From contig NZ_JAGINX010000001.1 in NCBI RefSeq assembly GCF_017876395.1, positions 1,674,001-1,738,000 of the forward strand: a DNA stretch of 64,000 bases. The letters run 5' to 3'. Positions 1 to 9,873 of the stretch are shown one piece after another. This DNA is from Nesterenkonia lacusekhoensis. GTDB lineage: Bacteria; Actinomycetota; Actinomycetes; Actinomycetales; Micrococcaceae. Made by a program: the position numbers and the translations under genes. The notes under the pieces were generated by a model. It worked only from the letters and a program-made list of their open reading frames with translations, did not search any database and was not told where the DNA came from. Position 1 is the stretch's first letter. Each line of letters begins with the position of its first letter.

Positions 1-1354
1 CGCGGGAGGGCAGCACCGGCACGATCGCACGCTCTGCCAGAGCACCGTGGCCGATCTCGCGGCGCTTGGGCGAGCCCACGCGGCCGGTCTCACCCACGGA
101 GTAGGGCGGGAAGTTGTAGTTGTGCATGTACCGCTTGGTGGTCTCCGGCGACAGGCTGTCGATGGTCTGCTCCATCTTCAGCATGTTCAGCGTGGTGATG
201 CCCAGGATCTGGGTCTCGCCGCGCTCGAAGATCGCCGAGCCGTGCACGCGCGGGATGACCTCGACCTCAGCGGTCAGCTGGCGGATGTCCGCCAGGCCGC
301 GGCCGTCGATGCGAACCTGGTCGCGCAGGATGCGCTGGCGGATGACCTGCTTGGTCACCGATCCCAGAGCCTTGGAGATCTCGCCCTCGCGGCCCTCGAA
401 CTCCTTGCCCTCGCCGGCCAGCTGCTCGATGACCTCAGACTTGAGATCCTCATCGGCGTTCTGGCGCTCCTGCTTGTCAGCGATCTGGTAGATGCTGGAG
501 AGCTTCTCCTCAGCGGCAGCCTTCACGGCCTCGAAGACGTCGTCCTGGTAGTCCTCGAAGGTCGGAACCTCCACCGGCTCCTTGCCGGCGCGCTGGACCA
601 GATCGGCCTGAGCCTCGCACAGGACCTTGATGAACGGTTTGGCGGCCTCCAGGCCCTCCGCCACGATGTCCTCGGTGGGAGCGGTGCGGCCCTGAGTCTT
701 GATCAGGTTCCAGGAGTTGTCGGTGGCCTCTGCCTCGACCATCATGACGGCGATGTCATCGCCGACCACGCGGCCTGCCACGACCATGTTGAACACGGCC
801 TTCTGCAGCTCGGAGTGCTTGGGGAAGGCGACCCACTGGGCCTCGCCCTGACCGTCGTCGATCAGTGCCACACGCACACCGCCGATCGGGCCGGAGAACG
901 GCAGACCGGAGAGCTGGGTGGACAGGGAGGCGCCGTTGATGGCGACCACGTCGTAGAGGTCATCAGGGTTGATCGCCATGATGGTCTCGACGACCTGGAC
1001 CTCGTTGCGGATGCCCTTCTTGAAGGCAGGGCGCAGCGGACGGTCGATCAGACGAGCGGCCAGCGTGGCGTCGGTGGTGGGGCGGCCCTCACGGCGGAAG
1101 AAGCTGCCGGGGATGCGCCCTGCGGCGTACATACGCTCTTCGATGTCCACCGTCAGCGGGAAGAAGTCGAAGCCTTCGCGCGGGTGGCGGCCGACGGAGG
1201 TGGCCGAGAGCAGCGTGGTCTCCTCGTCCATGGTGACCACTGCGGAGCCGGCGGCCTGCTTGGCGAGGCGGCCGGTCTCAAAACGGATGGTGCGGGAGCC
1301 GAAACGACCGTTGTCGATCACGGCTTCTGCATAGTGAACCTCGGGACCCTGCAT
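1..1354 (-). CDS. pnp: Polyribonucleotide nucleotidyltransferase (PNPase), 5' part only
   Basis: Cytosolic phosphorolytic 3'-5' exoribonuclease of mRNA turnover. The first about 451 codons are present and the gene runs off the left edge, so the second RNase PH domain is cut and the KH and S1 domains lie outside. The protein opens [16 protein letters not shown] and carries the first-domain signature [11 protein letters not shown] followed by LIDRPLRP, then the all-helical linker and the start of the second domain ([14 protein letters not shown]). The ATG at 1354 is preceded by GAGGAG 9 nt upstream, which fixes the start. It follows rpsO in the same direction, the usual rpsO-pnp order, with a hairpin terminator between them. 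Confidence 0.96.
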   Translation of the reverse strand, partial: MQGPEVHYAEAVIDNGRFGSRTIRFETGRLAKQAAGSAVVTMDEETTLLSATSVGRHPREGFDFFPLTVDIEERMYAAGRIPGSFFRREGRPTTDATLAARLIDRPLRPAFKKGIRNEVQVVETIMAINPDDLYDVVAINGASLSTQLSGLPFSGPIGGVRVALIDDGQGEAQWVAFPKHSELQKAVFNMVVAGRVVGDDIAVMMVEAEATDNSWNLIKTQGRTAPTEDIVAEGLEAAKPFIKVLCEAQADLVQRAGKEPVEVPTFEDYQDDVFEAVKAAAEEKLSSIYQIADKQERQNADEDLKSEVIEQLAGEGKEFEGREGEISKALGSVTKQVIRQRILRDQVRIDGRGLADIRQLTAEVEVIPRVHGSAIFERGETQILGITTLNMLKMEQTIDSLSPETTKRYMHNYNFPPYSVGETGRVGSPKRREIGHGALAERAIVPVLPSR

Positions 1355-1546
1355 GGCAGGTGTCTCCTCTCTGTTGATGAGTGTTGCTGTGCAGCACATG
1401 GCTGCAGACACCACAACTGAGAGGGAAATGTGTATGACGGCCTTCGATCGAAGCCCACGGGCGCGGGAACACTCACGCCTCCCGTAAGCCACTACCGAGG
1501 ACCGGGCATACAGTCTCTCAGCGGGTGCTGCCACTAGTCTCGCATA

Positions 1547-1580
1547 CAAAACGGGTGGCCCCTAAGCAGGAGCCACCCGT
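1547..1580 (-). terminator. Hairpin terminator between rpsO and pnp
   Basis: On the minus strand ACGGGTGGC pairs with GCCACCCGT around a 12-nt loop and is followed by TTTTGT. This is a weak to moderate intrinsic terminator or attenuator that would separate rpsO from pnp transcription, or leave an RNase-processed end. The rest of the 1355-1630 gap (pnp leader) shows no gene. Confidence 0.65.
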
Positions 1581-1630
1581 TTCATGTTCGCTTGGTGATC
1601 AGCGTTTGACGCTGAAGCTCTTCGCTGGGA

Positions 1631-1900
1631 TCAGCGGCGCAGACCCAGACGCTTGATCAGCGTACGGTAGCGCTCGATGTCCTTGCGCTCAAGGTAGTTG
1701 AGCAGACGACGACGGCGACCCACCAGCAGCATCAGACCACGACGGGTGTGGTGATCCTGCTTGTGCTCCTTCAGGTGCTCGGTGAGGTCGGAGATCCGAC
1801 GCGTCAGCACAGCAACCTGGACCTCGGGCGAACCGGTGTCGCCGTCCTTGGTTGCGTACTCCTTGATGATCTCCTGCTTGACAGCGGGATCCAAAGCCAT
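1631..1900 (-). CDS. rpsO: 30S ribosomal protein S15
   Basis: Primary 16S rRNA-binding protein of the small subunit platform. The 89-residue product has the standard S15 length and sequence, including [25 protein letters not shown]-type helices and the [17 protein letters not shown] core that contacts the three-way junction and h22. AAGGAG lies about 8 nt before the ATG at 1900. It is followed by pnp on the same strand. No oddity seen. Confidence 0.98.
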   Translation of the reverse strand: MALDPAVKQEIIKEYATKDGDTGSPEVQVAVLTRRISDLTEHLKEHKQDHHTRRGLMLLVGRRRRLLNYLERKDIERYRTLIKRLGLRR

Positions 1901-2002
1901 GGAAAAGCTCCTTATTCGTTGTGCCGCGACAAAGACCGAGCTTTGCCCTCAGCTGAGGGCCAGGGACCGGTGCCAGCCACCGCGGACTGCAGCATGGCGG
2001 AT

Positions 2003-2018
2003 GTTGTCACACGACAAC
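2003..2018. repeat. Short inverted repeat upstream of rpsO
   Basis: GTTGTC-ACAC-GACAAC, a perfect 6-bp inverted repeat with a 4-nt spacer in the 1901-2084 gap between the methyltransferase stop and rpsO. It lies about 100 nt upstream of the rpsO start and could be an operator or a small RNA hairpin. Nothing else recognisable is in the gap. Confidence 0.35.
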
Positions 2019-2084
2019 CCCACTACTGTACAGAGTTTCGCCCGGACACACCAGGCGCTCCCGGTGCCCAGGTGCCAGCGGGCC

Positions 2085-3056
2085 TCAGCTGGGCAGGGTG
2101 AAGCGAGCAGACGGGGTGGAACGAGCCGACGGGGTGGAACGGGCAGAATGCAGCACCGTGATCATCGGCAGCTCCACCTCGTCCTCCTCGGTCAGTCCTC
2201 GTTCGCGCATCAGGTAGTCCTCCAGGTTCCCCCGACGCCGCACTCGGTCCTTCTCCTCGGCCGAGAGCCAGGAGCTCAGCGTCGTGGCGTACCGGAAGAT
2301 CTCCGCCACACTCAGTCGGCGGCTCCACCGGTGTTCCGTGGTCTGCACAGGGCCGAACAACTGCCCATCCAGCACGGGCTTCCATCCCGGACGGTAGACG
2401 TCCCCGGCCCGCATGATGCGCGTCAGCCGGTGGACCGTCTCGTCGCTGGTGTCCAGATAGTTCCAGATCAGCCCCAGGTGCCCGCCTGGCACCAGCAGAC
2501 GCCGCACCTCCTGCTGGACGGCCTGGGCATCGAACCAGTGCCAGGCCTGGGCGGCGACGACGACGTCGGCACTCCCCCGCTCCAGCCCGGTCTCCTCCGC
2601 CGGAGCGCGGGTGATGCGCAGCCTGCTCTGCAGCGCTGTGTCTTCCTGCTGGTCCTGATGCTGCACCGACTGCGCCAGCACTTCGGTCATCGCCTGACTG
2701 GGCTCCACCGCATGGACCTGCGCCCCGCGAGCCACCAGCTGTCGGCTCAGGATGCCGGTGCCGGCACCGAGGTCCACGATCCGCGGCGCGGAAGACTGCG
2801 CCGCTGTGCTCCCCTGCTCAACACAACCCCGCGCAGCGCCCTCCCCCAGCGCGAGGATCTGCTGGACAGCAGCCTCGGGGTAGCGGGGGCGCAGCGCATC
2901 GTATTCCCAGGCCTCCTCCACCGACTGCTGGTCCGCGAAGGAGCTGCCGAGCTGCCGGCGTCGGGACTCACTGGTGATCAGCGGATCAGCATCACTGCGC
3001 CGCTTGGGACGGTTGCGGGCTTCGCCGCCGCTGCGCGGACTGTGGGACTCAGTCAC
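2085..3056 (-). CDS. Class I SAM-dependent methyltransferase
   Basis: Putative methyltransferase of 323 residues, substrate unknown. The SAM-binding glycine motif is seen as IVDLGAGTGILSRQL with HAVEPSQAM after beta-2, then DVVVAAQAWHWFDA, typical of Methyltransf_11 proteins. The N-terminal 35 residues are polar and probably disordered. The C-terminus ends in near-exact repeats of STPSAR, encoded by an 18-bp duplication at about 2104-2147, which looks like a recent slippage product. The GTG start at 3056 has GAGGGG upstream and lies 11 nt after the ribF stop, so co-transcription with ribF is likely. Confidence 0.85.
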   Translation of the reverse strand: MTESHSPRSGGEARNRPKRRSDADPLITSESRRRQLGSSFADQQSVEEAWEYDALRPRYPEAAVQQILALGEGAARGCVEQGSTAAQSSAPRIVDLGAGTGILSRQLVARGAQVHAVEPSQAMTEVLAQSVQHQDQQEDTALQSRLRITRAPAEETGLERGSADVVVAAQAWHWFDAQAVQQEVRRLLVPGGHLGLIWNYLDTSDETVHRLTRIMRAGDVYRPGWKPVLDGQLFGPVQTTEHRWSRRLSVAEIFRYATTLSSWLSAEEKDRVRRRGNLEDYLMRERGLTEEDEVELPMITVLHSARSTPSARSTPSARFTLPS

Positions 3057-3067
3057 CGCGGAACCCC

Positions 3068-4072
3068 TCAGGCGGCGGTGCTGTCCGAGGCCGCAGAGGG
3101 CTGGGACACGTATCCGGGGGCGGTCTGCGCCAGCACCTCGCGGGCATCGCAGACGTCCTGGGTCATCTGCTCCACCAGCTTCTCCACGCCCTCATAGGCG
3201 ACCATGCCACGCAGCCGCTGGACGAACTCCACGCGGACCACCTGGCTGTAGAGGTCGAAGTCCTCGATCTTCTCCTCCGGGCGGTCGATCACATGGGACT
3301 CCACCACACGCTCGATGCCGTCGAAGGTGGGGTTGGAGCCCACTGAGATCGCCGCGGGCCAATACTTGCCGGGCTCATCCACGAACCAGCCGGCGTAGAC
3401 CCCGTCGGCGGGGATCATACCCTCAGCATCGGAGCCGAGGTTGGCGGTGGGGAATCCGAGCTCGCGGCCGCGGGCGGCACCATGGACCACAGTGCCCAGC
3501 ACCGAATGGGGCCGGCCGAGCACCTCGCAGGCGCTGGTGACATCGCCCTCGCGCAGGGCCTCACGCACCCAGGTGGAGGAGCAGCGGCGGTCGGTGGAGG
3601 CTGAATAGTCCTCCACCCCCACCACAGAGAAGCCGTAGCGCTGGCCCAACTCCACCATGGTCTCGAAGGTTCCGGAGTTTCCCTGACCGAAGCGCACATC
3701 GTGACCGACCACCACCACAGCGGCGCGCAGGGCGTCCACCAGATAGGTCCTCACGAACTCCTCTGCGGTCAGCGCCGCCAGGTCCAGGGTGTAGTGGAGC
3801 ATGAGCAGCCCCTCGAGGCCGCTGGCCTGAAGCCGGCGCATCTTCTCCGTGACGCCGGTCAGCATCTCGGGACAGTCCTCCGGGCGGTGGACCTGCAGCG
3901 GATGCGGGTCGAAGGAGATCGCCACAGAGGCCGCGTCATGCTCGCAGGCGGCTGCGACCAGCTGGTTCAGAACATGCTGATGACCCAGGTGGACGCCGTC
4001 GAAGTTGCCGATGGTCACCGCCGTCGGACCGAGCGCGGCGGGGACCTCCTGCAGGCCATTCCAGATGTGCAC
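3068..4072 (-). CDS. ribF: Bifunctional riboflavin kinase/FAD synthetase
   Basis: Phosphorylates riboflavin to FMN and adenylylates FMN to FAD in the cytosol. The 334-residue protein has the N-terminal nucleotidyltransferase (IGNFDGVHLGH at about residues 21-31, later STWVREAL) and the C-terminal kinase (HGAARGRELGFPTANL with downstream PADGVYAGW). The start is the GTG at 4072; a TACAGT hexamer 6 nt upstream suggests a leaderless transcript in addition to operon read-through. It lies 4 nt after the membrane protein gene, within the truB-ribF-rpsO stretch conserved in actinobacteria. Confidence 0.96.
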   Translation of the reverse strand: MHIWNGLQEVPAALGPTAVTIGNFDGVHLGHQHVLNQLVAAACEHDAASVAISFDPHPLQVHRPEDCPEMLTGVTEKMRRLQASGLEGLLMLHYTLDLAALTAEEFVRTYLVDALRAAVVVVGHDVRFGQGNSGTFETMVELGQRYGFSVVGVEDYSASTDRRCSSTWVREALREGDVTSACEVLGRPHSVLGTVVHGAARGRELGFPTANLGSDAEGMIPADGVYAGWFVDEPGKYWPAAISVGSNPTFDGIERVVESHVIDRPEEKIEDFDLYSQVVRVEFVQRLRGMVAYEGVEKLVEQMTQDVCDAREVLAQTAPGYVSQPSAASDSTAA

Positions 4073-4084
4073 GGATCTACTGTA
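4073..4084 (-). promoter_or_regulatory. Candidate leaderless -10 element of ribF
   Basis: TACAGT on the minus strand (4079-4084), 6 nt before the ribF GTG. It overlaps the stop codon of the upstream membrane protein gene. No clear -35. Confidence 0.4.
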
Positions 4085-4514
4085 CAGTCCGGTGGCGCAG
4101 CAGCCAGAACAGTCCGACGAACGGCAGGATCAGCGGGATGTAGCCGTAGCCCTGACCGAAGTGGGACCACACGGTGGCCTCGTTGAACAGATCCGGATCC
4201 AGCACGGTCCAGAGCCCGACGCCGACCACTCCGGCCATCTCCACCAGCACAGCCACCAGGGCCACCAGCCAGGCGGTGTGCCCGCGGCGGGCCAGAGCCA
4301 CAGTGGCCAGGATGTAGACCGCGGCGGCGAAGGCGCTCAGCAGATACGCCACCGGGGCGTCTTCGAAGTGCACCAGGATCTGGTAGAGCGCCCGGGCGAA
4401 GGACGAGACGGCGAAGATGCCGTAGGCGGTGATGATCAGCATGCCGAGCCCGCGGTTGCGCGGGGTGGGGACGGCAGTCTCCTGCTCGGCGTCGGGCTGT
4501 ACGAACCTGCTCAT
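4077..4514 (-). CDS. Small integral membrane protein (4 TM)
   Basis: 145-residue protein starting MSRFVQPDAEQE; function not recognised. Four hydrophobic spans follow a short polar N-terminus (LGMLIITAYGIFAVSSF, VAYLLSAFAAAVYILATVAL, AWLVALVAVLVEMAGVVGV and YIPLILPFVGLFWLL). The ATG at 4514 overlaps the stop codon of the preceding gene as ATGA, so translation is probably coupled; a start 15 nt further upstream is possible. With its upstream neighbour it forms a pair of small four-span proteins sitting between truB and ribF, which suggests a heteromeric membrane unit, but this is inference. Confidence 0.8.
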   Translation of the reverse strand: MSRFVQPDAEQETAVPTPRNRGLGMLIITAYGIFAVSSFARALYQILVHFEDAPVAYLLSAFAAAVYILATVALARRGHTAWLVALVAVLVEMAGVVGVGLWTVLDPDLFNEATVWSHFGQGYGYIPLILPFVGLFWLLRHRTVQ

Positions 4515-4876
4515 AGGGCGCTCCCCCACCAGATCTCCTCCAACCGGTAGATCATCACGAAGACCACCAGTCCCACCAGGCTCATCACCAGGTTGGACCA
4601 GCGGGTCTTGTCCAGGACGGCCCAGATGAACACGCCGATCGGCAGGATCAGGGCGGTCAGCACATAGCCCCAGAACTCCCAGGCCTCGCCGGTGACCGAG
4701 GCCCCGCCGGACTGGCGGACGGCCGCGTAGCCGGCGTAGGCGAAGAGGAAGAGCTCGATGGCCGCCAGGCTGATGATCGAGGAATCAGCAGGGTGGCGGC
4801 GCAGGGCCGTCATGATCCAGCAGATGAGGGTGGAGGCCGCACAGACCACGGTTCCGATGATGAACATCGCCGTCAT
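4511..4876 (-). CDS. Small integral membrane protein (4 TM)
   Basis: 121-residue protein of unknown function with four predicted membrane spans: TAMFIIGTVVCAASTLICWI, SLAAIELFLFAYAGYAAV, WGYVLTALILPIGVFIWAVL and LVMSLVGLVVFVMIYRL. The last span is followed by a short acidic tail (EEIWWGSAL). It lies 51 nt downstream of truB and its stop overlaps the start of the next membrane protein gene (ATGA), so the two are probably made together. Confidence 0.8.
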   Translation of the reverse strand: MTAMFIIGTVVCAASTLICWIMTALRRHPADSSIISLAAIELFLFAYAGYAAVRQSGGASVTGEAWEFWGYVLTALILPIGVFIWAVLDKTRWSNLVMSLVGLVVFVMIYRLEEIWWGSAL

Positions 4877-4927
4877 GGGGACTCCTCTGCGGACAGACCG
4901 GCGGCACCGCGATCACGGTGCCTGCGT

Positions 4928-5938
4928 TCACTGGGCGGCGAACACCAGCTCCGGCTTCGCCTGGAACATCTTAGCCCCTGCCGCATCCGGCGAGGCCGAG
5001 GCACCCTCCTTGGCGGGGACGTCCGTGAGCAAGGCCACGAGGGCGCCGTCGGGACCGAAGGCCGCAGTCAGACCTTCACGCCGTCCCTTGGCATCGGCGA
5101 TCGGCTCCCTGCCGGGCAGGACCACCTCAGCATCGGCCGAGGCGGTGATCCGCCGACCATGCCCCAGGTTGAAGGCCTCTTGTTCGGTCAGCTTCCGGGC
5201 CGGGAACAGCTGAGCGGCAGCCTCAGCCAGGCCGATGTAGCCGAAGTCCTCCCCCAGCTGGTCCAGCGTCAGCGTCTGATCGATGCTGTAGGGCCCGACG
5301 GCGGTGCGCCTCAGCGCGGTCAGGTGCCCGCCGGTCTCCAGGATCTCGCCGAGATCCCGGGCCAGAGCGCGCACATAGGTGCCTGAGGAGACGCGGACCT
5401 CCACGTCGACGTCGACGGTCTTGCCCTCATCCAGACGCCGGATCTCCTGGACCTCGAACCGCTCCACCGTCACCGGGCGAGCCTCGAGGGCGACGTCTTC
5501 GCCGGCCCGTGCCCGGTCATAGGAGCGCCGGCCGTCGACCTTGATCGCAGAGACGGTGCTGGGCACCTGCATGATCTCTCCGGTCAGCCGGGCGACGGCC
5601 TCCTCCAGCCTCTCCGGAGTGACGGCATTGGCGAACCGGGTCTCCACGACCTCACCCTCGGCGTCGTCGGTGGTGGTGCTCTGACCCAGCCGCACGGTGG
5701 CGGTGTAGGTCTTATCCACCCCGACGATGTGGGTCAGCAGCCGGGTGGCCCGGTTGATGCCCACCACCAGCACACCGGTGGCCATCGGGTCCAGCGTGCC
5801 GGCGTGGCCGACCTTGCGGGTCCCGGCGAGCTTGCGGATCCTGCCGACGACGTCATGGGAGGTCCAGCCGGCAGGCTTGTCCACCAGGACAAGGCCTGAA
5901 CCGACCTCGATCTCCTCAGGCCTCTGCTTCTTGCCCAT
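4928..5938 (-). CDS. truB: tRNA pseudouridine(55) synthase
   Basis: Isomerises U55 in the T-loop of tRNAs. The 336-residue protein shows the TruB family core VDKPAGWTSHDVVGRIR and GHAGTLDPMATGVL, in which Asp50 is the catalytic aspartate. Downstream lie the Y76-equivalent region (DKTYTATVRLGQSTTTDD) and a C-terminal PUA-like extension with Gly-His-Gly-Arg-Arg. Its ATG is 5 nt after the rbfA stop, so the two are co-transcribed in the rimP-nusA-infB-rbfA-truB operon. Confidence 0.97.
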   Translation of the reverse strand: MGKKQRPEEIEVGSGLVLVDKPAGWTSHDVVGRIRKLAGTRKVGHAGTLDPMATGVLVVGINRATRLLTHIVGVDKTYTATVRLGQSTTTDDAEGEVVETRFANAVTPERLEEAVARLTGEIMQVPSTVSAIKVDGRRSYDRARAGEDVALEARPVTVERFEVQEIRRLDEGKTVDVDVEVRVSSGTYVRALARDLGEILETGGHLTALRRTAVGPYSIDQTLTLDQLGEDFGYIGLAEAAAQLFPARKLTEQEAFNLGHGRRITASADAEVVLPGREPIADAKGRREGLTAAFGPDGALVALLTDVPAKEGASASPDAAGAKMFQAKPELVFAAQ

Positions 5939-5943
5939 GGAGA

Positions 5944-6372
5944 CTACTGATCTCCCTGAGACCGGTAGGGGGAATCCTCAGCGACCGGCTCTGCGCCCTC
6001 GCGCAGCTTCCGGACCTTCTCATCCTGTTCGCGGGCCTTGCGGAGGATGTCCTCCAGCTGCTCGGCCTGCTCCGGGATCTCATCCGGGACGAACTCCAGG
6101 GTCGGGGTCAGCCGGATGTTCAGCTGGCGTCCCATCTCATAGCGCAGCGTGCCCTGGTTGGCGGTCAGGACCTCTTCGGCGCCGGCCTTGGCGTCCTCAT
6201 CGGAGGCCATGACCGTGTAGTAGACGGTGGCGTGCTGGAGGTCATTGGTGACGCGGGAATCGGTCACCGTGATGAGCTCAGCGCGCTCGTCCTTGACCCG
6301 GCTGCGCAGAGCCTCCGCGATGATCACCTTGATGCGCTGGGCAAGCCGTGCCGCGCGTGCTGGATCAGCCAT
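5944..6372 (-). CDS. rbfA: 30S ribosome-binding factor A
   Basis: Late-stage 30S maturation factor that binds near the 16S 5' helix. The 142-residue protein carries the KH-like fold sequence RIKVIIAEALRSRVKDER, VTDSRVTNDLQHATVYYTV and LRYEMGRQLNIRLTPTLEFVPDE. A charged C-terminal tail (EQDEKVRKLREGAEPV) is probably disordered. AAGGAG lies about 5-10 nt before the ATG at 6372. It is preceded by a hairpin after infB. Confidence 0.96.
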   Translation of the reverse strand: MADPARAARLAQRIKVIIAEALRSRVKDERAELITVTDSRVTNDLQHATVYYTVMASDEDAKAGAEEVLTANQGTLRYEMGRQLNIRLTPTLEFVPDEIPEQAEQLEDILRKAREQDEKVRKLREGAEPVAEDSPYRSQGDQ

Positions 6373-6418
6373 GATGCGCTCCTTCGTGTGTACGTACGGT
6401 GTCAGCCTAGAACACGAG

Positions 6419-6451
6419 CGCCGGACCCCGCTTCAGCAGCGGGGCCCGGCG
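6419..6451 (-). terminator. GC-rich hairpin between infB and rbfA
   Basis: CGCCGGGCCCCG and CGGGGTCCGGCG arms pair (minus-strand reading) around a 9-nt loop. No U-run follows, so it is more likely an attenuator, processing or mRNA-stability hairpin than a strong terminator inside the nusA operon. Confidence 0.45.
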
Positions 6452-6471
6452 TCGTGGAGGCAGTCATCTGG

Positions 6472-9372
6472 TCAGACGCGCGGAATCTCGCGCATCTCCC
6501 AGGTCTCGATGATGTCGCCCTCCTGGATGTCGTTGAAGGCACCCAGACCGATACCACACTCGAAGCCGTCGCGGACCTCGGTGGCGTCGTCCTTGTAGCG
6601 CTTCAGCGACTCGATGGCCAGCTTGTCGGAGACCACCTTGCCGTCGCGCACCAGGCGAGCCTTGGCGTTGCGGCGGATGATGCCCGAGCGGACGATCGAA
6701 CCGGCGATGTTGCCGAACTTGGAGGAGCGGAAGACCTCGCGGATCTCCGCCGAGCCCAGCTCGACCTCCTCGTACTCCGGCTTGAGCATGCCCTTCAGCG
6801 CTGCCTCGATGTCGTCGATGGCCGCGTAGATGACCGAGTAGAAGCGCATGTCCACGCCCTCGCGGTCAGCCAGCTCGGTGACGCGCTCGGCCGGGCGGAC
6901 GTTGAAGCCGACGATGACGGCGTCGTCCACAGTGGCCAGATTGACATCGTTCTGGGTGATGGCGCCCACGCCGCGGTGGATGACCCGCAGCTGGACCTCG
7001 TCGCCCACATCGATGCCCATGAGCGCATCCTCCAGGGCCTCCACAGCACCGGAGACGTCGCCCTTGATGATGAGGTTGAGGGTGTCGATCTTGCCCTCGG
7101 CCACCACCTGGTCGAAGTTCTCCAGGCTGACGCGCTTGCGGCGCTTGGCCAGCATCGCGTTGCGCTCGGCCGCCTCACGCTTCTCAGCGATCTGACGTGC
7201 GGTGCGGTCCTCCTCCGTGGAGAGGAAGGAGTCGCCGGCGCGCGGCACATTGGACAGACCCAGCACCTGGACCGGACGCGAGGGGCCGGCCTCCTCGACT
7301 GCCTCGCCGTTCTCGTCGAACATCGCGCGCACACGGCCGAAGGCAGTGCCGACCACCATGTTGTCGCCGACCTTCAGCGTTCCGGACTGCACCAGCACAG
7401 TGGCCACGGGACCGCGGCCCTTGTCCAGGTTGGCCTCGATGGCCACACCACGTGCTTCCTTGTCCGGGTTGGCCTGCAGCTCCAGAGCGGCGTCGGAGGT
7501 CAGCAGCACAGCCTCGAGCAGCTCGTCGATGTTGAGGTTCTGGCGTGCGGAAACGTCGACGAACATGACATCGCCGCCGTACTCCTCAGGCACCAGCTCG
7601 TACTCGGTGAGCTGACCGCGGATCTTGTCCGGGGAGGCCCCGTCCTTATCGATCTTGTTGACCGCGACGACCACCGGCACACCGGCGGCCTTGGCGTGGT
7701 TGAGCGCCTCCACCGTCTGGGGCATGACGCCGTCGTCGGCGGCGACCACCAGCACAGCGATGTCGGTGACCTTGGCACCACGGGCACGCATCGCGGTGAA
7801 CGCCTCGTGACCCGGGGTGTCGATGAAGGTCAGCTTGCGCTGCTCGCCCTCGTGGGGCACCTCCACCTGGTAGGCACCGATGTGCTGGGTGATGCCGCCG
7901 TGCTCGCCCTCGGTGACCTTGGAGGAGCGGATGGCATCCAGCAGACGGGTCTTACCGTGGTCGACGTGACCCATCACGGTCACCACCGGAGCGCGCGGGA
8001 CCCGGTCCTCATCGGACTCTGCGGCGGCCTCGTTCGCCAGGTTGATGTCGAAGGACTCGAGCAGCTCGCGGTCCTCGTCCTCCGGGGAGACGATCTGGAC
8101 GTTGTAGCCCAGCTCCTCGCCGAGCAGCTTGAAGGTCTCCTCGTCCAGGGACTGGTTGGCCGTGGCCATCTCGCCCAGCTTCATCAGCACGGTGACCAGC
8201 GCTGCCGGCTCCGCTCCGATCTTCTCGGCGAAGTCGGCCAGAGAGGAGCCGCGGCGCAGACGCAGAACGGTGCTGCCGTCGCCCTTGGGGACGCGGACGC
8301 CGCCGATCTCGCGGGTCTGACGCTGTTCCATCTCTGCGCGCTTGGCGCGCTTCGACTTACGGCTCTTGGAGCGGGACGGACCGCCGCGCCCGAAGGCACC
8401 TGCGGCACCGCCGCGGCCACGTCCGCCGCGACCGCGCGGAGGACCGCCGGCCGGTGCGCCGCCACCGGGTCCACGGCCGCCGCCGGGACCGCCGGGAGCC
8501 TGGCCGGGAACCATGGAGGGCTTAGGTGCCCCCCCGGGACGCGGGCCCGGCTTGGGACCGCCCTGGCCGCCGCCGCCTGCCGGACGCTGACCTGCCGGTG
8601 CGCCGGGACGGGGACCGCCCTGGCCACCCTGACCGCCGCGCGGACGCGGACCACCCTGGCCGCCGCGCTCGTTGCGCATGCCCTGCTGGGAGGCGAAGGG
8701 GTTGTTGCCCGGACGCGGACCGGGGCGAGGGCCTGGACGCGGAGCCGGACGCTCCGAGCCCATGCCCTGCGAGGAGGCGTACGGGTTGTTGCCCGGACGG
8801 GGGCCGCCAGGCTTGGGTGCCGACGACTTCTTCTCACCGGAACCGGACTGACCGGAGCCGGACTCGGCAGCCTTGGGCTTCTGGCCGGGCTTGGGTGCGG
8901 CGCCGTCGGACTTCTGCGCGTCCTCTGCCTTGGCGGAGGACTGACCGGTCCCAGAACCGGCGCCGGGCTTCGGCGCAGGCTTGGGGCCGGGCTTGACACC
9001 AGGCTTGGGCGCTGAGGAGGCCGGGGCCTCCTCCGACTTCTCAGCCGCAGGAGCCGGTGCAGGAGTCTGTGCCGCAGGCGCCTCCTGGGCCTCATCAGCT
9101 GCAGGAGCCTTCGCGGGCTCCTGTGCGGCGGGTGTAGCCTCAGCAGCCGGGGCCTCCTCCTTCTTCTGGGGAGCAGGCTTGGGTGCGGGCTTCTTGTCAC
9201 CGCCCTTCTTGGCGGCGTCGGGGTAGGCAGCGCGCAGCTTCTTGGCTACGGGCGGCTCCACCGTGGAGGACGGGGACTTGACGAACTCCCCCATGTCCTG
9301 AAGTTTTGCAAGTGCTTCTTTGGAAGTGATACCGAGCTCTTTGGCGAGCTCATGCACGCGGGCCTTGGCCAC
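6472..9372 (-). CDS. infB: Translation initiation factor IF-2
   Basis: GTPase that brings initiator fMet-tRNA to the 30S subunit and promotes subunit joining. 966 residues: an N-terminal IF2_N motif ([19 protein letters not shown]), a disordered Ala/Pro/Lys then Gly/Pro/Arg-rich linker to about residue 350 with repeated NPFASQQGM-like and RPGPRPG motifs, a second IF2_N-like segment, the G domain (GHVDHGKT at about 466-473, [12 protein letters not shown]), then domain II to the C-terminal fMet-tRNA domain. The long low-complexity N-terminus is usual in actinobacteria. It follows ylxR by about 200 nt. Confidence 0.97.
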   Translation of the reverse strand: MAKARVHELAKELGITSKEALAKLQDMGEFVKSPSSTVEPPVAKKLRAAYPDAAKKGGDKKPAPKPAPQKKEEAPAAEATPAAQEPAKAPAADEAQEAPAAQTPAPAPAAEKSEEAPASSAPKPGVKPGPKPAPKPGAGSGTGQSSAKAEDAQKSDGAAPKPGQKPKAAESGSGQSGSGEKKSSAPKPGGPRPGNNPYASSQGMGSERPAPRPGPRPGPRPGNNPFASQQGMRNERGGQGGPRPRGGQGGQGGPRPGAPAGQRPAGGGGQGGPKPGPRPGGAPKPSMVPGQAPGGPGGGRGPGGGAPAGGPPRGRGGRGRGGAAGAFGRGGPSRSKSRKSKRAKRAEMEQRQTREIGGVRVPKGDGSTVLRLRRGSSLADFAEKIGAEPAALVTVLMKLGEMATANQSLDEETFKLLGEELGYNVQIVSPEDEDRELLESFDINLANEAAAESDEDRVPRAPVVTVMGHVDHGKTRLLDAIRSSKVTEGEHGGITQHIGAYQVEVPHEGEQRKLTFIDTPGHEAFTAMRARGAKVTDIAVLVVAADDGVMPQTVEALNHAKAAGVPVVVAVNKIDKDGASPDKIRGQLTEYELVPEEYGGDVMFVDVSARQNLNIDELLEAVLLTSDAALELQANPDKEARGVAIEANLDKGRGPVATVLVQSGTLKVGDNMVVGTAFGRVRAMFDENGEAVEEAGPSRPVQVLGLSNVPRAGDSFLSTEEDRTARQIAEKREAAERNAMLAKRRKRVSLENFDQVVAEGKIDTLNLIIKGDVSGAVEALEDALMGIDVGDEVQLRVIHRGVGAITQNDVNLATVDDAVIVGFNVRPAERVTELADREGVDMRFYSVIYAAIDDIEAALKGMLKPEYEEVELGSAEIREVFRSSKFGNIAGSIVRSGIIRRNAKARLVRDGKVVSDKLAIESLKRYKDDATEVRDGFECGIGLGAFNDIQEGDIIETWEMREIPRV

Positions 9373-9399
9373 TTTTCTCCTTGTCTGGCCCGCACGGTG

Positions 9400-9420
9400 C
9401 CCCGCCGATCATCAGCGGGG
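9400..9420. other. Small hairpin in the ylxR-infB gap
   Basis: CCCCGC and GCGGGG pair around 9 nt, followed by the palindrome CTGATATCAG (9421-9430). The gap 9373-9572 has no other recognisable feature. It may be part of the infB leader. Confidence 0.3.
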
Positions 9421-9572
9421 CTGATATCAGCGGTTCACCGGAGACGAGCCGTGTAACTGCTTCTGATCCGTGACGGAGATACACAGGTGTGTCATCACTG
9501 GGCACTCATCCGTCGATGCTCATCGGGTATCCATCTCTCTGATCCCGCTTTCATCTCGAACCGTTCGGCACG

Positions 9573-9845
9573 TCACTCCCCGACGGGAGATCCGTGTCCG
9601 CTGACAGTGCTGAGCTCCTCGAAGCTGAGGTGCCCGACGTCGACCTGACCCCGGAACGCCCGGTTGAAGGCCCTCTTGGAGATCGCCGCATCGAAGCAGC
9701 TGCGCCGCGGGTGGAGCCACGCGCCGCGTCCGGGCTTCCGGCGTGCGGCGTCGAGAACCACCTGCGACCCCTCCAGGGCCAGTCTCACGACATCCTCCTG
9801 CTCACAGCGACGACGGCAGCCGACGCATGTGCGCACAGGAACCAT
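9573..9845 (-). CDS. ylxR: YlxR family RNA-binding protein (DUF448)
   Basis: 90-residue nucleoid/RNA-binding protein of the nusA operon. It shows the family pattern PVRTCVGCRRR near the N-terminus and GRGAWLHPRRSCFDAAISKRAFNRAFR in the middle, the two basic patches of the YlxR fold. In other bacteria YlxR proteins bind RNA or modulate RNase P and transcription of metabolic genes. It lies 28 nt after nusA and before infB, the standard position. Confidence 0.93.
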   Translation of the reverse strand: MVPVRTCVGCRRRCEQEDVVRLALEGSQVVLDAARRKPGRGAWLHPRRSCFDAAISKRAFNRAFRGQVDVGHLSFEELSTVSGHGSPVGE

Positions 9846-9873
9846 GACAGTCTACTCCTTCTGACCGGGGCCG

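Noticed and set aside
47-1420. Long plus-strand open frame opposite pnp
   Set aside because: Antisense to PNPase, which has full family motifs on the minus strand.
6232-9015. Very long open frame on the plus strand opposite infB and rbfA
   Set aside because: It is antisense to the unmistakable IF-2 and RbfA sequences; its His/Ala/Gly/Leu-rich translation is a codon-bias artefact of high-GC DNA.
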